NCBI GenBank assembly: GCA_010279815.1
Contig: QEOQ01000359.1
Coordinates: 586,688-650,687 of the forward strand
Length of the DNA stretch: 64,000 nucleotides
From: Brachionus plicatilis
Lineage: Eukaryota > Rotifera > Eurotatoria > Ploima > Brachionidae
Direction: 5' to 3'
Below the pieces are notes generated by a model that worked only from the letters and a program-made list of their open reading frames with translations, was not told where the DNA came from and did no database searches. Position numbers and translations under genes: made by a program. This document shows, one piece after another, positions 42,631-54,135 of this stretch; the stretch's first letter is position 1, and the number at the start of each line of letters is the position of its first letter.

Positions 42631-45573
42631 CTAGATAAATAAAAATGAAGCAAAAGATAATTATTTATTTTTGATTAAATGACCAAGTTTAACAAAGGTA
42701 AAATGAAAATTTTAATTTATAACCAGAGAAAATGTTCAAATAAATTCAGACGCTTTTTATATAAAAATTAGAATTAATCATAATTCTAATAAACAAGTTA
42801 ATTTTTTCATCAGAAGATTATAAGTATCTTAAAATAAAGAAAATACATAGGTAGAATATGAACAAAAAGTATCATTTTTTTAGGTGAGAAGACTGTTGAA
42901 CGAGCTAGAAGAACAATAGGAAAATTTTTAGTTTTTAAAAGCACAGATGCAAATGAGTAAGTTAGAAAAAAATGAATTTAATAACCAGATTTGCGCTATT
43001 TTATACCAAGGGCTCCGATTAGTAATGGAAGATGTAATTTCCCAACATAAATGGACTAATTTAAAGCGGATTGTGGAATTTTAAATGAAACCAAGTAAAA
43101 GCTGATTTGATTCCAAATTTAGTCATTTTTAATTTTAAAGGTACAATTAGTTCAACTAAATTTGTATTTTATAGTTTTGTGTATTTACTTTTTAAATGTT
43201 GATTTTAATCTTTAATTTATTCAAGCTTCAAAAAATGAAGCATTTGCTTGGCTTTTTGCAGCTGAATTTAATGAGAATTTTAGAAACAACAGGGCTTTAG
43301 AAATTACCTTTTTTGAAATTTTGTTTATTTAAAAAAGAGGATTATTAACAAAAATTAAAAATAATTAGATTAAATGAGCAAATTTCATGTTTATTTTTTA
43401 TTTAAATGGCGAAAATTTTGCTCTTTACTGTTTGTTTAAGTTGTTATTCGAAAATATATGAAAGCTAAGTCTTTAAAAAGTCGATTATCTAAAGAGATTT
43501 TAACTTAAGCTCGAAAAATTGCTTTATTATTGAAAAAGCAATATGATATTTTTGTGCAACTCAAACAGATAAATTTCTGTGAATATTTCCAAAAAGTATT
43601 GATATTTAATTAAAGTAAAGCTTCAAGTAATCTTTAAAAAAAAATAATCAATCATGAAGCTATTTTTTTAAAACTTCAAATAATAAAAAAAATTCTAAAT
43701 TTTTAAATTGTATTTGAAACCTAATATTTTAAAATAACAACGATTTAATGTTTTTTGGAATTTCAAATTTAAATTCTTAATAATCAAAGTTTTATGGATT
43801 CAATGTTATTTTTCGATTTTGTTCAGTCGAGTCATATCTATCAAAATTTGATCTAAATAAATATTTCTAAATTTTTTTAATTCTAAATGCTTAAATAAAT
43901 ATCTAAAATTAATCAAATTGTATTTACACAACATTGTTTTTATACTCCTTTAAAAAAAAACAATATCAGCATTATTTACTTTAATCACCGTTTTAAGGTT
44001 TTGTTGAAAAACTAGTGTGGAAATATTAAATTTTTTTACTTTTTTTAGTAAATTTCCTAATAAATGTTTTTTTTAAACAGGAAGCCAAAAAAGTTTAAGT
44101 CAAGACCAAATTTATTATCCGAAAATATACTTTTTTAATTTAAATAAAACGTTATGAAATATTTCAATTTTGATTAATTTTTTTTTAATTTTAAAAAATT
44201 TTCATATTTAAATTCAAGTGGCGAATTTTTTTCAATTAATAGTTTTTTGAAAAACAACATAGTTAACTTAAAAAAATCTGATTAATTTTTTCTAAATCAT
44301 GAATGGGAAAAAATTTTCCAAATTTTCTTAATAATTTGCCATTGTGAAATCTTAGTACAAAAATAAAAAATTGATATTAACGTTCTCACAAATTGTAATT
44401 GAAATAATTCTTTATTTAGCATTTCGATGTATCGATTTACAAATATTAAAAAAAAAATTTCCATTTTATTTAATCATTTTTCGATATAAATTTTTGATTT
44501 TTTTCAATTAATGTACTTAGTTTTCAAATTTTCTTTATTTTAGTTTGAATAAAAATGACTAAGATTAATTAAAAGCTTTCGTCATTTTGCAAAGTTAAAC
44601 CATGTTTAGATTAATAATATTAAAGAAATAACAAAAATAGTGATCAAAATAATTGAAGAAAAAAAACATAAACTGGTAGAAATGTGAAATGAAAAATTAA
44701 AAAAAAAAATTTTTTTGAATATTTTTTTTAAGAGAAGATTGTTTAGAAGATTTGTTTTTAATTTATATATGATACTTGTAATTTGAAAATTTTGATTTTT
44801 ATTTTTGCTTAAAATTTTTATTAAAAAATATTTGTGTAAAAATAAATATAAATATATGCATATAAAGTTGTTAGGTTTTTATTTACATCAAAAAAGCTTA
44901 TTTTAAAAATTCAATCATTCTTTGCAAAAAATATATAGACCTGATAATTTTAAGAAAACGTCCAAACACCGACATAGTCTCATTCTATCAAATCTAAAAT
45001 AGTAAAAAAAAATCCATAATAGATTATCTTATTTTTTTAAGGTAATTTTTAAAACAGGATTTTAAGCTGTTGATCAGTGAAGACTTCTAGCTTTTTCATG
45101 ATAACCTTTAAAAATCAGACAAAGTGAAATTTCATACAGAGCTTTCGATACAAAAAGAAAAGAATTTTTAAATTTTTGTTTCAACTACTACGGAAGTGTG
45201 CAAAATCTTTGCGAAGTCTGCTAAATTTCAGGCTATATAAAACTATTAAAAAAAAACGCATTTAATTTACGCAGATTTTGTAGACTTTTGCAGTAGGTGG
45301 GACAAAATTTTTGAGAATTAAAATATATGATTAAAATCTTCTAATCTAATAAAGATAAAGTAAAGGTCATTTTAATTAAGGTAAAATTATCTAAACATCA
45401 TATATCGAATTTGAGGACAAGTTGGGGCTTGTTATAAGTCATTCCTGCCGATAGGAAATGCTCAAAATAATTTAAATTTGAAAAATTTATTTTTCTGAAA
45501 ACTAGACAATATTTTTTTTAAGCTTTTATATCTTCATAATTTTATATTTATCGAATAATTATTTGATTTCTAA
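42631..45573. other. Long AT-rich gene-free stretch
   Basis: About 2.9 kb without a supportable gene. 45105-45310 contains AAAGTGAAATTTCATACAGA and GCAGATTTTGTAGACTTTTG, a decayed relative of the MITE at 56843-57194. Confidence 0.45.
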
Positions 45574-45781
45574 TTGAAATTGAGAACAAAAAAATTTTTT
45601 GGCACCAATAAGTGCTACCAATTGAATATGAATATGATTATGAAAGTGACACTACAATCTGATATGGGATTCAGATTAAGAAGAATAACCAATGGGTTAT
45701 TCAACTATAGCAGTATCATTAGCCGCCAATTGCTGAGATCAGAATTTGCCAAACTTGTTTTTGAATGCATTTGTTGAAGTT

Positions 45782-46890
45782 TTAAAAACGACAGCTTCCT
45801 GGAGCTTGTTCCGTAAGGATGCTTCTCTGTTTGTGAAGAAGTTTTCTCTTGGCTTTGACAAGCAGAATTGCTTCCTGAGTCTTGGTTTTTTTACGTAGAT
45901 TCATTGATGAGTGATTGATTTTTGGAGCTTGGCTTGAATCTGTGAAGACATGCAAATGAAAAATGCTTTGTAGACTGAAAATTTTGAAAAGTTGGATTGC
46001 ATCACCTCTTTCCCCTCTACTTTCAAGAGGAGTGTTACCAATTTTTGCTAATCTTGAGAGATAATTGAGATTTCTGAGACCAGGCACTAGTTTGGTAGCT
46101 CTAAATTGGACTTTTTTCCAGCCTTTTAATGTCTTTCTTTTGCAAAGGATTCCAAGCTGCTGTACAGTACTCAAGATGCGGTCTTTCAAATGCAGTGATG
46201 AGTCTTCTAAAGTTATCCGTTGTCCAGAATTTAAAGGTATTTTTAAGTTGAGCAAGGACTCTATTTGCCGCCTGGATTGCCTTGTCTATCTGCTCAGTAC
46301 ATTTGAGCTTACTATTTATCATGATACCTTAGTCTCTTTCTACGGACGACTGTTCAAACACATGCCTGTGTGAAGCATCTATTTTCATGGTGAAAGGTAC
46401 TTGAGGGGTTTCTTTGAAGTCAAATCGCATAATTTTGCATTTCTTTTGGTTAAACTGAATGTGCCAAGTGTCAGCCCAGTTAAGTCTAAATTGTCAAAAT
46501 CTTCCTGAACAAGTTTTAGGAATTACGTATTGTGGCGATAAGTAAATAAAATAACTACTGTCGTCCGCAAAAAGTCTACATGCATTTCGTACTGATTCCG
46601 GCATGTCATTTATGATAAAAATCTTTGAGGCCCACCACTAATAACCTTCAGCCATTTAGCAAAATCAAGGAACACAATAAATGCTTGAAAACCCCGGTTT
46701 AGGGCTTCAGTGATCAAGTCTAGACTTTCATGTTTTTGATTTTGCCTTTTATTGAGGTTAGGGAAATAAGAGTAGCTGTAGGGTAGCTGCTTGGGATCAC
46801 TTTTCACGCCTTTCTTGAATATTGGCGTCACGTTAGCTTTTTCCCATATTGCTGGGACAACAGCTTCATTGAAAGATTTGATGAAAAAAA
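45782..46890 (-). pseudogene. LINE reverse transcriptase remnant with frameshifts
   Basis: The minus strand carries RT blocks in order but different frames: IFKKGVKSDPKQ, FIVFLDFAK (palm motif A), INDMPESVRNACRLFADDSSYF (FADD catalytic motif, about 46555-46615), WADTWHIQFNQKKCKIMRF, LKCTEQIDKAIQAANRVLAQL, RPHLEYCTAAWNP, then FRATKLVPGLRN and RGERGDAIQLFKI. Motif B is damaged and at least two frameshifts are present. Inactive CR1-like copy. Confidence 0.85.
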
Positions 46891-46902
46891 ATGACAGTGG
46901 AA

Positions 46903-47045
46903 TAAAAATAATAATAATAAGCTACGGCAAGGAGGCTTGCGAAGACATCTTACTAGGAAGACATCTGTGGTAGCTAGATACATATAAATCTTGTTACATA
47001 TACATAACATCGCCTTTAAGGCGTTCATTGAAATAAATAAATAAA
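46903..47045 (-). repeat. LINE 3' end fragment with (ATA)n and two-arm fold
   Basis: Plus-strand order: ATA repeats (46908-46920), closing stem AGCTAC (46920-46925) pairing with GTAGCT (46970-46975), inner hairpin GCAAG/CTTGC, then about 70 bases ending in ATTGAAATAAATAAATAAAT. The same fold occurs at 23448-23503, about 32205-32260 and 47620-47674. Confidence 0.65.
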
Positions 47046-47596
47046 TAAAAATAAAATACAAAGACAATAATATTTATCAATTCATAATAAGTACATTACT
47101 GCATTCTTTTAGGACTTAAAGGGTGAACCAGATCAAATCCGAGTGATTTGTGAGTATTATATTGGAGTATTATAAATTGAATTGAAAAATTGATTACAAA
47201 TTTTTATTTTGAAATTTTTTTAGAAAAAAAATTAAAGTCCAAAGTTTTTACCTTTTAAAAGTGGCTTTTTTCCGTAATGAGTATTTTTTTCGCCGCCAAA
47301 TTACTGGTCACATCAAAAATTGGCCAGTTTGTAATCAATCCATGTAAAATTATTCATTGCACGAAAAATTAGAATTTTTTTTCGAAATTAATTTTTTGGT
47401 CTAAAATATTAATGTCTAATTTTTAATTTTTCAAGGTTAATCAACAGCCAAGTGCCCATGTCATGAAAGACCGATTAACACTTCATTTATTTAGTTTTAT
47501 AAAATAATTATTACAAATTAAAAAAAGCAAAAAATTCAAATATCTAGGTTAATTTTGAATTTATTTTTAAATTCTGTAAAAATCAAATTGATAATA

Positions 47597-47690
47597 ATAA
47601 TAATAATAATAATAATTTAAGCTACAGCAGGAAACCTGCGGAGCAAGGCTAGACGTAGCCTTGCTATGGTAGCTGTCTGGTTTTTACATA
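47597..47690 (-). repeat. LINE 3' terminal fold with trinucleotide tail, best example
   Basis: The closing stem AGCTAC (47620-47625) and GTAGCT (47669-47674) encloses two strong hairpins, GCAGG-AAA-CCTGC (47627-47639) and AGCAAGGCT/AGCCTTGCT (47642-47665). Next to it is (ATA)n at 47591-47616. On the minus strand this follows about 60 nt after the LINE stop codon at 47751. Confidence 0.75.
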
Positions 47691-47750
47691 CCATAATAGT
47701 TATAAAAGCTAATGTATTTGCCGTTATTTCATTTTTAAATAATTATCCAG

Positions 47751-48000
47751 CTAGTTTTTAAAGCAATTCTTCGATTGCGCGTTGATTAATTCGTCAGGCA
47801 GCTCATTCCAACTGTTCACTACTCTATTTGTCAGAAAGTTGTCTCGTTGTTTTGTCTTGGTGAGCTGCTTAGTCATCCTGTGCTGATGACCTCGAATGCC
47901 GCCGGCTGGACCTTCGCTTGTCAGTGAGTTGCTTTTCAAAGTCTGGTTATGCCACACTACCGAACTAAAATCATTCGTGATCTTAAAAAACTCTATAAGG
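47751..48000 (-). pseudogene. LINE reverse transcriptase C-terminal tail
   Basis: The frame RGDLIEFFKITND ... NFLTNRVVNSWNELPDELINAQS is the conserved end of CR1-type polyproteins. Upstream on the minus strand (48000-48150) similar sequence continues in another frame (LFEPMSKTANGEKTLEY). It ends at the stop before the 3' fold. Confidence 0.8.
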
Positions 48001-48150
48001 TCGCCTCTTTACTAAATATCGAAAGCTTGATTGTTGCTAAAATTAATCTCTTGATTACAAAGCTATTCATCAGTCTTGTATAAACATATTCAAGAGTTTT
48101 TTCACCATTAGCCGTTTTTGACATCGGTTCGAACAGATTGTCGCCAATTC

Positions 48151-49455
48151 TTTAATTGTATTTTAAATTCCTTCGGGAATTTTTATTAACTGTTTTCCTA
48201 CAATAATTTACTTGACTTTATTTTAAATTCTTGTTTCATCATTTATATTGAGATTTTTAATAAATTAATTTAAACAAATTTAAAATATTTAAACTATAAT
48301 TGAAATTTGAGCATAAAAAATGAATAACAAAATCTTTATTTTTGATCGACTAATGGGAAATTGTTATTTATTATTAAACAATTCATTTTAAACCTTTTTC
48401 ATGCATTTGAACTAAATAACAAGCTCTTGAGAATTCAAAAGTAAAATACTAAGATGTATATTTATTTATTTTTATTTGAAATTTTTGATCGCTATGATAT
48501 CTATAATTTTTTTCCTCATAATAAATCTTAATTTTTAGTTTTAATTTTTTTTACACCACCTTAAAGACTTTCATTGAAACAAATAGAAATAATAATAGGT
48601 AACTTTTGAAAGTTTTTTTGAAGAATTAAGAAAAAAATATGTCACGCTTAATTTGTGACATCAACTTTATTTATTGCTTTTTAAATTTCTTATTTATTGA
48701 TTTATTATATAGGTGTTGAATTACCATTAAAAAAAGTGCTTGACTGATATTCTTGATTACGTAAATCATTTAATAAATAAAATTATATTAAAAAATTTAT
48801 TGGAATTATACTGGAATGCATCTACTTGAGATAATAAACAATAGTTGACATTATTGGTAAAAATTAATTAAATTTAAATTTTTTATCTTTCTTATCCTCA
48901 AACCTTGAAAATCTCGTGCCTTATGATCATGTTATTAGAAAAAATAACCAAGGAAATAAAATTTCAAATTAAAACTAAATTATTGATTTTTATATTAAAA
49001 ATATTATAAAAAACAAGCGTGTGGCATTATTCCACTAATAAAAAATTGACATTCAAAAAAGCAACATTTTAATTAATCGCTTGTAAATTAAATAAATAAT
49101 TAATAATTAAAACTTATTTGTGCATTTAATTTTTTATTTTCACTCTTATATAAATTTAAAAATTAATTTTTTTAATTTTAGTCAAAAAATATCATTTCCT
49201 TCCTTTTGTCTTTTTTAGCATTTTCTAAATTTAAAATTTTTAAGTATAAGCGCATAATTATTTCAAATTTTATAAAATAATTTAATTGAAATGATGTTTT
49301 CAAACGGGACCCTTTGGGTAATTAAATGAAAAACAAAGAATTCATTTTGATTTTTAATTTTTCAAAAGGATACAATAGTCGAAACCCTTTTTGATTACAA
49401 TGGAGTGTAAATTTTCGATTTTTAATTGTAAAATTTGTCTAAAATCAAAAAAAGG
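48151..49455. other. AT-rich intergenic DNA
   Basis: No gene. 48545-48600 has ACACCACCTTAAAGACTTTC and ATTGAAACAAATAGAAATAA, a decayed LINE 3' tail like that at 47010-47045. Confidence 0.45.
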
Positions 49456-49875
49456 ATGATATTTATAGTAGGCATAGTATCGCTTGTATCTCTTTTATTC
49501 TCTGTTTCAATCTGCTGTTTAGTTTGCTCAAGTAATTCAAAGTACAGACGTCTTGATCAAAGAATACATCCAGGTAAGCAAAATTTTAATTAAAATTCTA
49601 TTTTAATCATTCAAAAAGTGCAAAACGAATGTCAGAACTGCAAGTACAATCCGCCCAAAATGGTTATATTTACTGACTATCAAACTTCAAAAATACAAAA
49701 TGGCGCCTATTTTCTGGTCCCTTTTGAAGCTAATCAAATTCAGAGTAGATCAATGAACACTAGCATGTTTCAGACAAAGGAAGTAAACAATTTTAATAGA
49801 GAAATTCCCCTCAACCCTCCAAATTATTTGGTTCAAGAAGCTAGTACAAGCAAAATTTATCCGCCACTAAATTAA
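49456..49875 (+). CDS. Small single-pass membrane protein
   Basis: Two exons, 49456-49573 and 49619-49875, with a 45-nt intron (donor GTAAGC, acceptor AAAAAG, phase 1); 124 residues. The N-terminus is a hydrophobic helix with Cys at its end (MIFIVGIVSLVSLLFSVSICCLVC), then a short basic stretch (KYRRLDQR), a CxxC pair (ECQNCKY) and a Pro/Asn/Gln-rich tail (INPPNYL-type). This suits a type III membrane anchor with a cytoplasmic tail; a signal peptide is the alternative. I recognise no family. The open frame across the canonical donor is the main evidence for a gene. Confidence 0.6.
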
Positions 49876-49947
49876 AAATTACAAAAAATTTTTTTATTAA
49901 ATAATTGTGTTGGTAAAAATTTTAATTAATTAAACAAAATAAATTTT

Positions 49948-51091
49948 TTATGCTCTGTAAACATTTCTGGGTATATATTTCCTTGGGCATTTGAGGTTTA
50001 AGACAAATTGATAGATAAATCCGGCTAAGAGGGCGCCTACAATCGGCCCTAGCCAATAAATCCAATGATTTTCCCAGATACCAGTGACCAAAGCAGGTCC
50101 AAAGCTTCTTGCCGGGTTCATACTTCCCCCGGTAAATTTTCCTCCAAACAGACCTCCAATTACTACTGCAATACCAATTTGTAGAGGAAAAGAGCCCCCA
50201 ATATCTTTACGTGATGAGTCTACACAGCTAAAAATGGTCAAAACTAGGATAAAAGTTATAATTATTTCGACGGCCAGACCTTGGACCATGTGTATGTCCG
50301 GATGCAACATTGTTACCGTTTCCGCGATCAAACTTGCATTTTCGCTCTGATTGAAAACAAAGCCGTGTAGAATTAAAGCTCCTACATAAGCTCCAAGAAG
50401 CTGAGACACGATATAAATGATGGTCAGCAGAGGATTTATTTTGCCAGTGAATAAAAAAGCTATTGTTACCGATGGATTAAAATGACCTCCGCTAACATTG
50501 CCCATGCACCAAATCAATGTAGCTAGCGTGAGACCTCCGCCAAGACATCCTTTTAAAATTTTAAAAAAAAAAAAATTTTAAATTTTAAAAGATTTGAAAT
50601 TTTATTGAAAAATATTTAAAAATTTCACCATTCAGAGATGGGACTTTGTCCTCAGAAATGGGTAATCCAATGCTGCATGCGTATAGAGTCAAAATTAGAG
50701 TACCTAAAAATTCAGCCAAAGATTTTTGATAGGGACCAGGAGTTTTTAAATCTTGAAAACAATTCGAATATGTTTTGATAGCTGTTGATTCTAAATTACA
50801 GGTAATTGATTGAGGTTCATTTTTTTCGTCATCATAGTTCAATTGAAAGCATCCAGTCTGAGATAAATTACCCCTGCTTGGGTCTATGAATCTAGAGCTT
50901 TCTTCGAAAGACTCGTCATGCTCAAAACGGTGAGCTACCTTTTTCAGAGAAGATTTGGCATGCAAATTTACATTTTCATCATTCATTTTAAATTTGTTTG
51001 TTAGATTTTGATCAACCTTATTTATTTCAAATCTTGATGATGCTGGAAGCTGTCTTGTCATACTATCACCTAGAGGACTGTCTTCGTTCAT
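49948..51091 (-). CDS. Aquaporin, AQP8-like, with long N-terminal extension
   Basis: Two exons, 50629-51091 and 49948-50549 (intron about 79 nt, phase 1), about 354 residues from the ATG at 51091. The first ~125 residues are polar and cytosolic, with many charged and Ser residues. Transmembrane segments follow (YQKSLAEFLGTLILTLYACSIGLPIS, then GCLGGGLTLATLI). The first pore loop is GGHFNPSVT, with NPS instead of the usual NPA, and the second is GGSMNPARSFGPAL with NPA and the selectivity-filter Arg. The C-terminal half (HWIYWLGPIVGALLAGFIYQF) is closest in pattern to AQP8. Such channels pass water and, for AQP8, ammonia or peroxide across plasma or internal membranes. Upstream, CCAG|GTAAAA and TTTATCTAG suggest an additional 5' exon or UTR intron, and an in-frame extension to 51172 without an ATG. 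Confidence 0.87.
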
Positions 51092-51172
51092 CCTAGATAA
51101 ATTACAAATTAGATATGTCTTACTAATTTGGTCATTAGTTTTACCTGGGTTTTTTTGTCTTATATCAGTCAA

Positions 51173-53763
51173 TTGATTTGTTGCTTATTTTGTTCAAATA
51201 AAATTTAAAAAATAAAAATTCTAAAAATTGATTTTTATTAATGAGCTTTAATTATTTGAATTCAAAATTAGCTCTTATTTAAAATCAGGCTAAGAGTTTG
51301 ATTTTATTTTAAACGATCGCGGTTTCTATATGATGCAACAATAAACTTTAATAATTTTTCGAGCTAAAAAAAATTCAATTGCTTAAGAAAAAAATTTTCG
51401 CTTTAGAGTAAATTAAAAAAAAAAGCCATTTGTGTTCTAAATTTATAATTTTTTACATATTTTATTTTGAACGATTCAAATCTGTGGCCTAGTAGGGAAA
51501 AAAGATTTCATCTAATATTTAATGCCTCCATTATTTTCATTTAGATTAAAAAAAACGCAAGTTTCATTTTGAAATAAAATTTTGCTTATTTTCAAAATGA
51601 AATTATTGATTCAAACTAAAGTCGAATTTTTCACAAAAAGCATTTCCCATAGGATCAAATCTGATGATTTCCGTTTTAAAAACAACCTCCTGCTAATGAC
51701 TATCACTTTTCTATTTAATTTTGTTAATTTATTTTGTATAATTTACTACCATTAAAGACACGTTATTAGTTTTTTTAAAAAAAAAATTAGTGGTTTTAAT
51801 TAGTTTGTTACAAAACCATTTCCTTTAAATAAGAATGAAAGCTGGGAGCACTTAAAACAAAATTTTTAATGGATTCATAATGAAGAATTGTAAAAAAATA
51901 GATTTTAAATTTATTGTCAATAATTAAAAAATTCTTAAATCTACAACAACTAACTAAAAAATTTAATAAATTTTTTATGAAAAAAATGACTTCCAGACAC
52001 AAAATCATCTTAGTTAAAATTTTCTAAATAAGTTTGACAATTTTTGTATTGTTAAATTTTCAAATATTACTTATCATGATATATCTTTCAAGCATCCCTT
52101 TTTCATTATTAAGTTATATTACTTAAAATTTAAATATTCAGATTTAGGTTCAAAAACATTTAAACTGATTGACAAATAATAATTTTACTTTAAATAAAAC
52201 AAAGCGAAAAAAATAACCATTTTAATAATAAATAAAATTTATAAATTTTTTAATCAAGAAGAAAATTTAAATAAAATTCGATAGATGTAATTAAATTCAC
52301 TTTCATTGATGTAAAGATGAAACTTGAAAAAATTTTAAATAAGTTTCAGGACAAGCGATTAAATTTCTAAGTAAATTTAATATAAAGTTAAACATATCAT
52401 TTTTTAAAGATAATTTAAACAAATTTAAATTCAATTAAACAAAAAGAGCACAATTAAGAAAATGGGATAAAAATGATTCTATATCAGATTACAGTTAATT
52501 AAAAGCTTAAGAAACTCTTTTTCCTATAATTAAAAACAATGATTCAAAACTCTAGATAAACCAGAAACCTTTTTTTAAAAAAGGTAGTAGCTTTAAAAAT
52601 AATTGACAAAATAAAACAATGTCATTTTGACAATATTAAAAAAAATGAAATTAATTTTTATAAATGAAACTTCTTTCAAGATAAGGCTTATTTTTATATT
52701 CAAACTAGAAAAAATAAACCAAACAAATAAATAAAATAGTAAGATTTAAATTATTTTATCATAAAAAATTAAAATAAAAAAGGTTGACAACAAATTTAGA
52801 TAATGATTTCATATTTTTTTACCAGTAGAGAATTATTTATATATATGATATTTAATTGGTTTTTCTTAGAAGAAAATTTAATTATTTTTAAATAATTTTT
52901 TTTATAATTTTTAACTTTTTGGTATTGAAATGTTTTAAATCTAAATTCCAAAATTTGAAATAACATTTTCAAATTAACTTAAGAAATCATTTTTTTGGCA
53001 TTCAGAATTTGCTCTATTCTTTATATTATTCTCAAATTAATCCAATTTTAAAATTTACTTGAACTGAATATGTTACGTGATTATTAAGACGATATTTTCT
53101 AATAGCATTAAATTTAAAAGTTAAATTTTCTCAGGAAATAATTATAACAATTAAAATGTAATATTTAAATTTTAAAAATAATCTCTTATATATTTTACTT
53201 TAAAATTCATAATTAAAAGAAGATGATCAAACGCAATTGACCTTATCTACTAACCCAGTGAAGCCTTAGTTTTTAAATGCCATGACGAAAATTCATTTTA
53301 AGAATAAATAAAAGTTAGAATATAAATTACAAAGTTTTATAATTTATTAAAGATAAATGCTAAAATGGTCAGTTTAATTTATTAAAAAAATAATTTAGGA
53401 AAATTTTTTTCCTAAATTATTTTGGTCAGTTTAATGATTAAATCATAAGTATTTCTTAATTTATTTTGAAGAGTCTTTGCTTCTTTATTTTACCTGTCAC
53501 TTAAGCTTTATTCTGATTGGTACGTGCTTGGTGGTGGATAGGTGTTGATTAGCTCATCCATCCTGGAACATACAAATATTTTTCTAATTATCATTCATGT
53601 TACCATTTTTAGAAAATCTACTCTAAAAGAACTGAAGACTCTTTTCTTTTATTTATCCATTGAGTTCCATCGTATTTCTTTCACAATTTGAATTTATTAT
53701 TTTTCTATTTTCTATGCTTAATTTGCTGGAAAGCAAAATTGAATGGAGTTCAATGAAAAATCA
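51173..53763. other. Long AT-rich gene-free stretch
   Basis: 2.5 kb without a supportable gene. At 53366-53440 GGTCAGTTTAAT occurs twice, flanking a near-perfect hairpin AATAATTTAGGAAAA/TTTTTCCTAAATTATT. Confidence 0.45.
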
Positions 53764-54126
53764 GGTTTTGTGAAGTTCAGTACAAAAGAACAGAACAAAG
53801 TGTAAAAAAATCAAATAGATTTTTATATAAAAGTTTAAAATCAATTCTGTGAATGCAGAATGGTGCAACATTCAAAGTTGCATCAACTGTAAAAGTCTGC
53901 TAATGATGTGCAAAATCTCTGCAAAATGCACCACGCTCGATTATATTGAAATTTAATTTCTGCTAAACTCTGCAAATTTAGCAGACCTTGATATTTGATG
54001 CAACTTTGAAAGTTGCACTAAGTTGCATTTACAGAATTAAATTTAAATATTTAGAAAAAAAGTTATTCAAATTTTTTACACTTTTTTCTGTTCTTTTTAT
54101 CATTTTGTACTGAATTTCACAAAACC
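53764..54126. mobile_element. Palindromic hAT-like MITE with perfect target duplication
   Basis: Ends GGTTTTGTGAAGTTCAGTAC and complement (GTACTGAATTTCACAAAACC). Flanks GAAAAATCA (53755-53763 and 54127-54135) are identical over 9 bp. The inner palindrome is around GATGCAACTTTGAAAGTTGC. The CTGCAAAATCTCTGCAAAAT motif is shared with the family C and D MITEs. Confidence 0.92.
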
Positions 54127-54135
54127 GAAAAATCA

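Noticed and set aside
47620..47674. Two-arm fold considered as a tRNA or small RNA gene
   Set aside because: It lacks a T-arm and CCA-type acceptor stem, and it always sits beside LINE 3' ends and trinucleotide tails.
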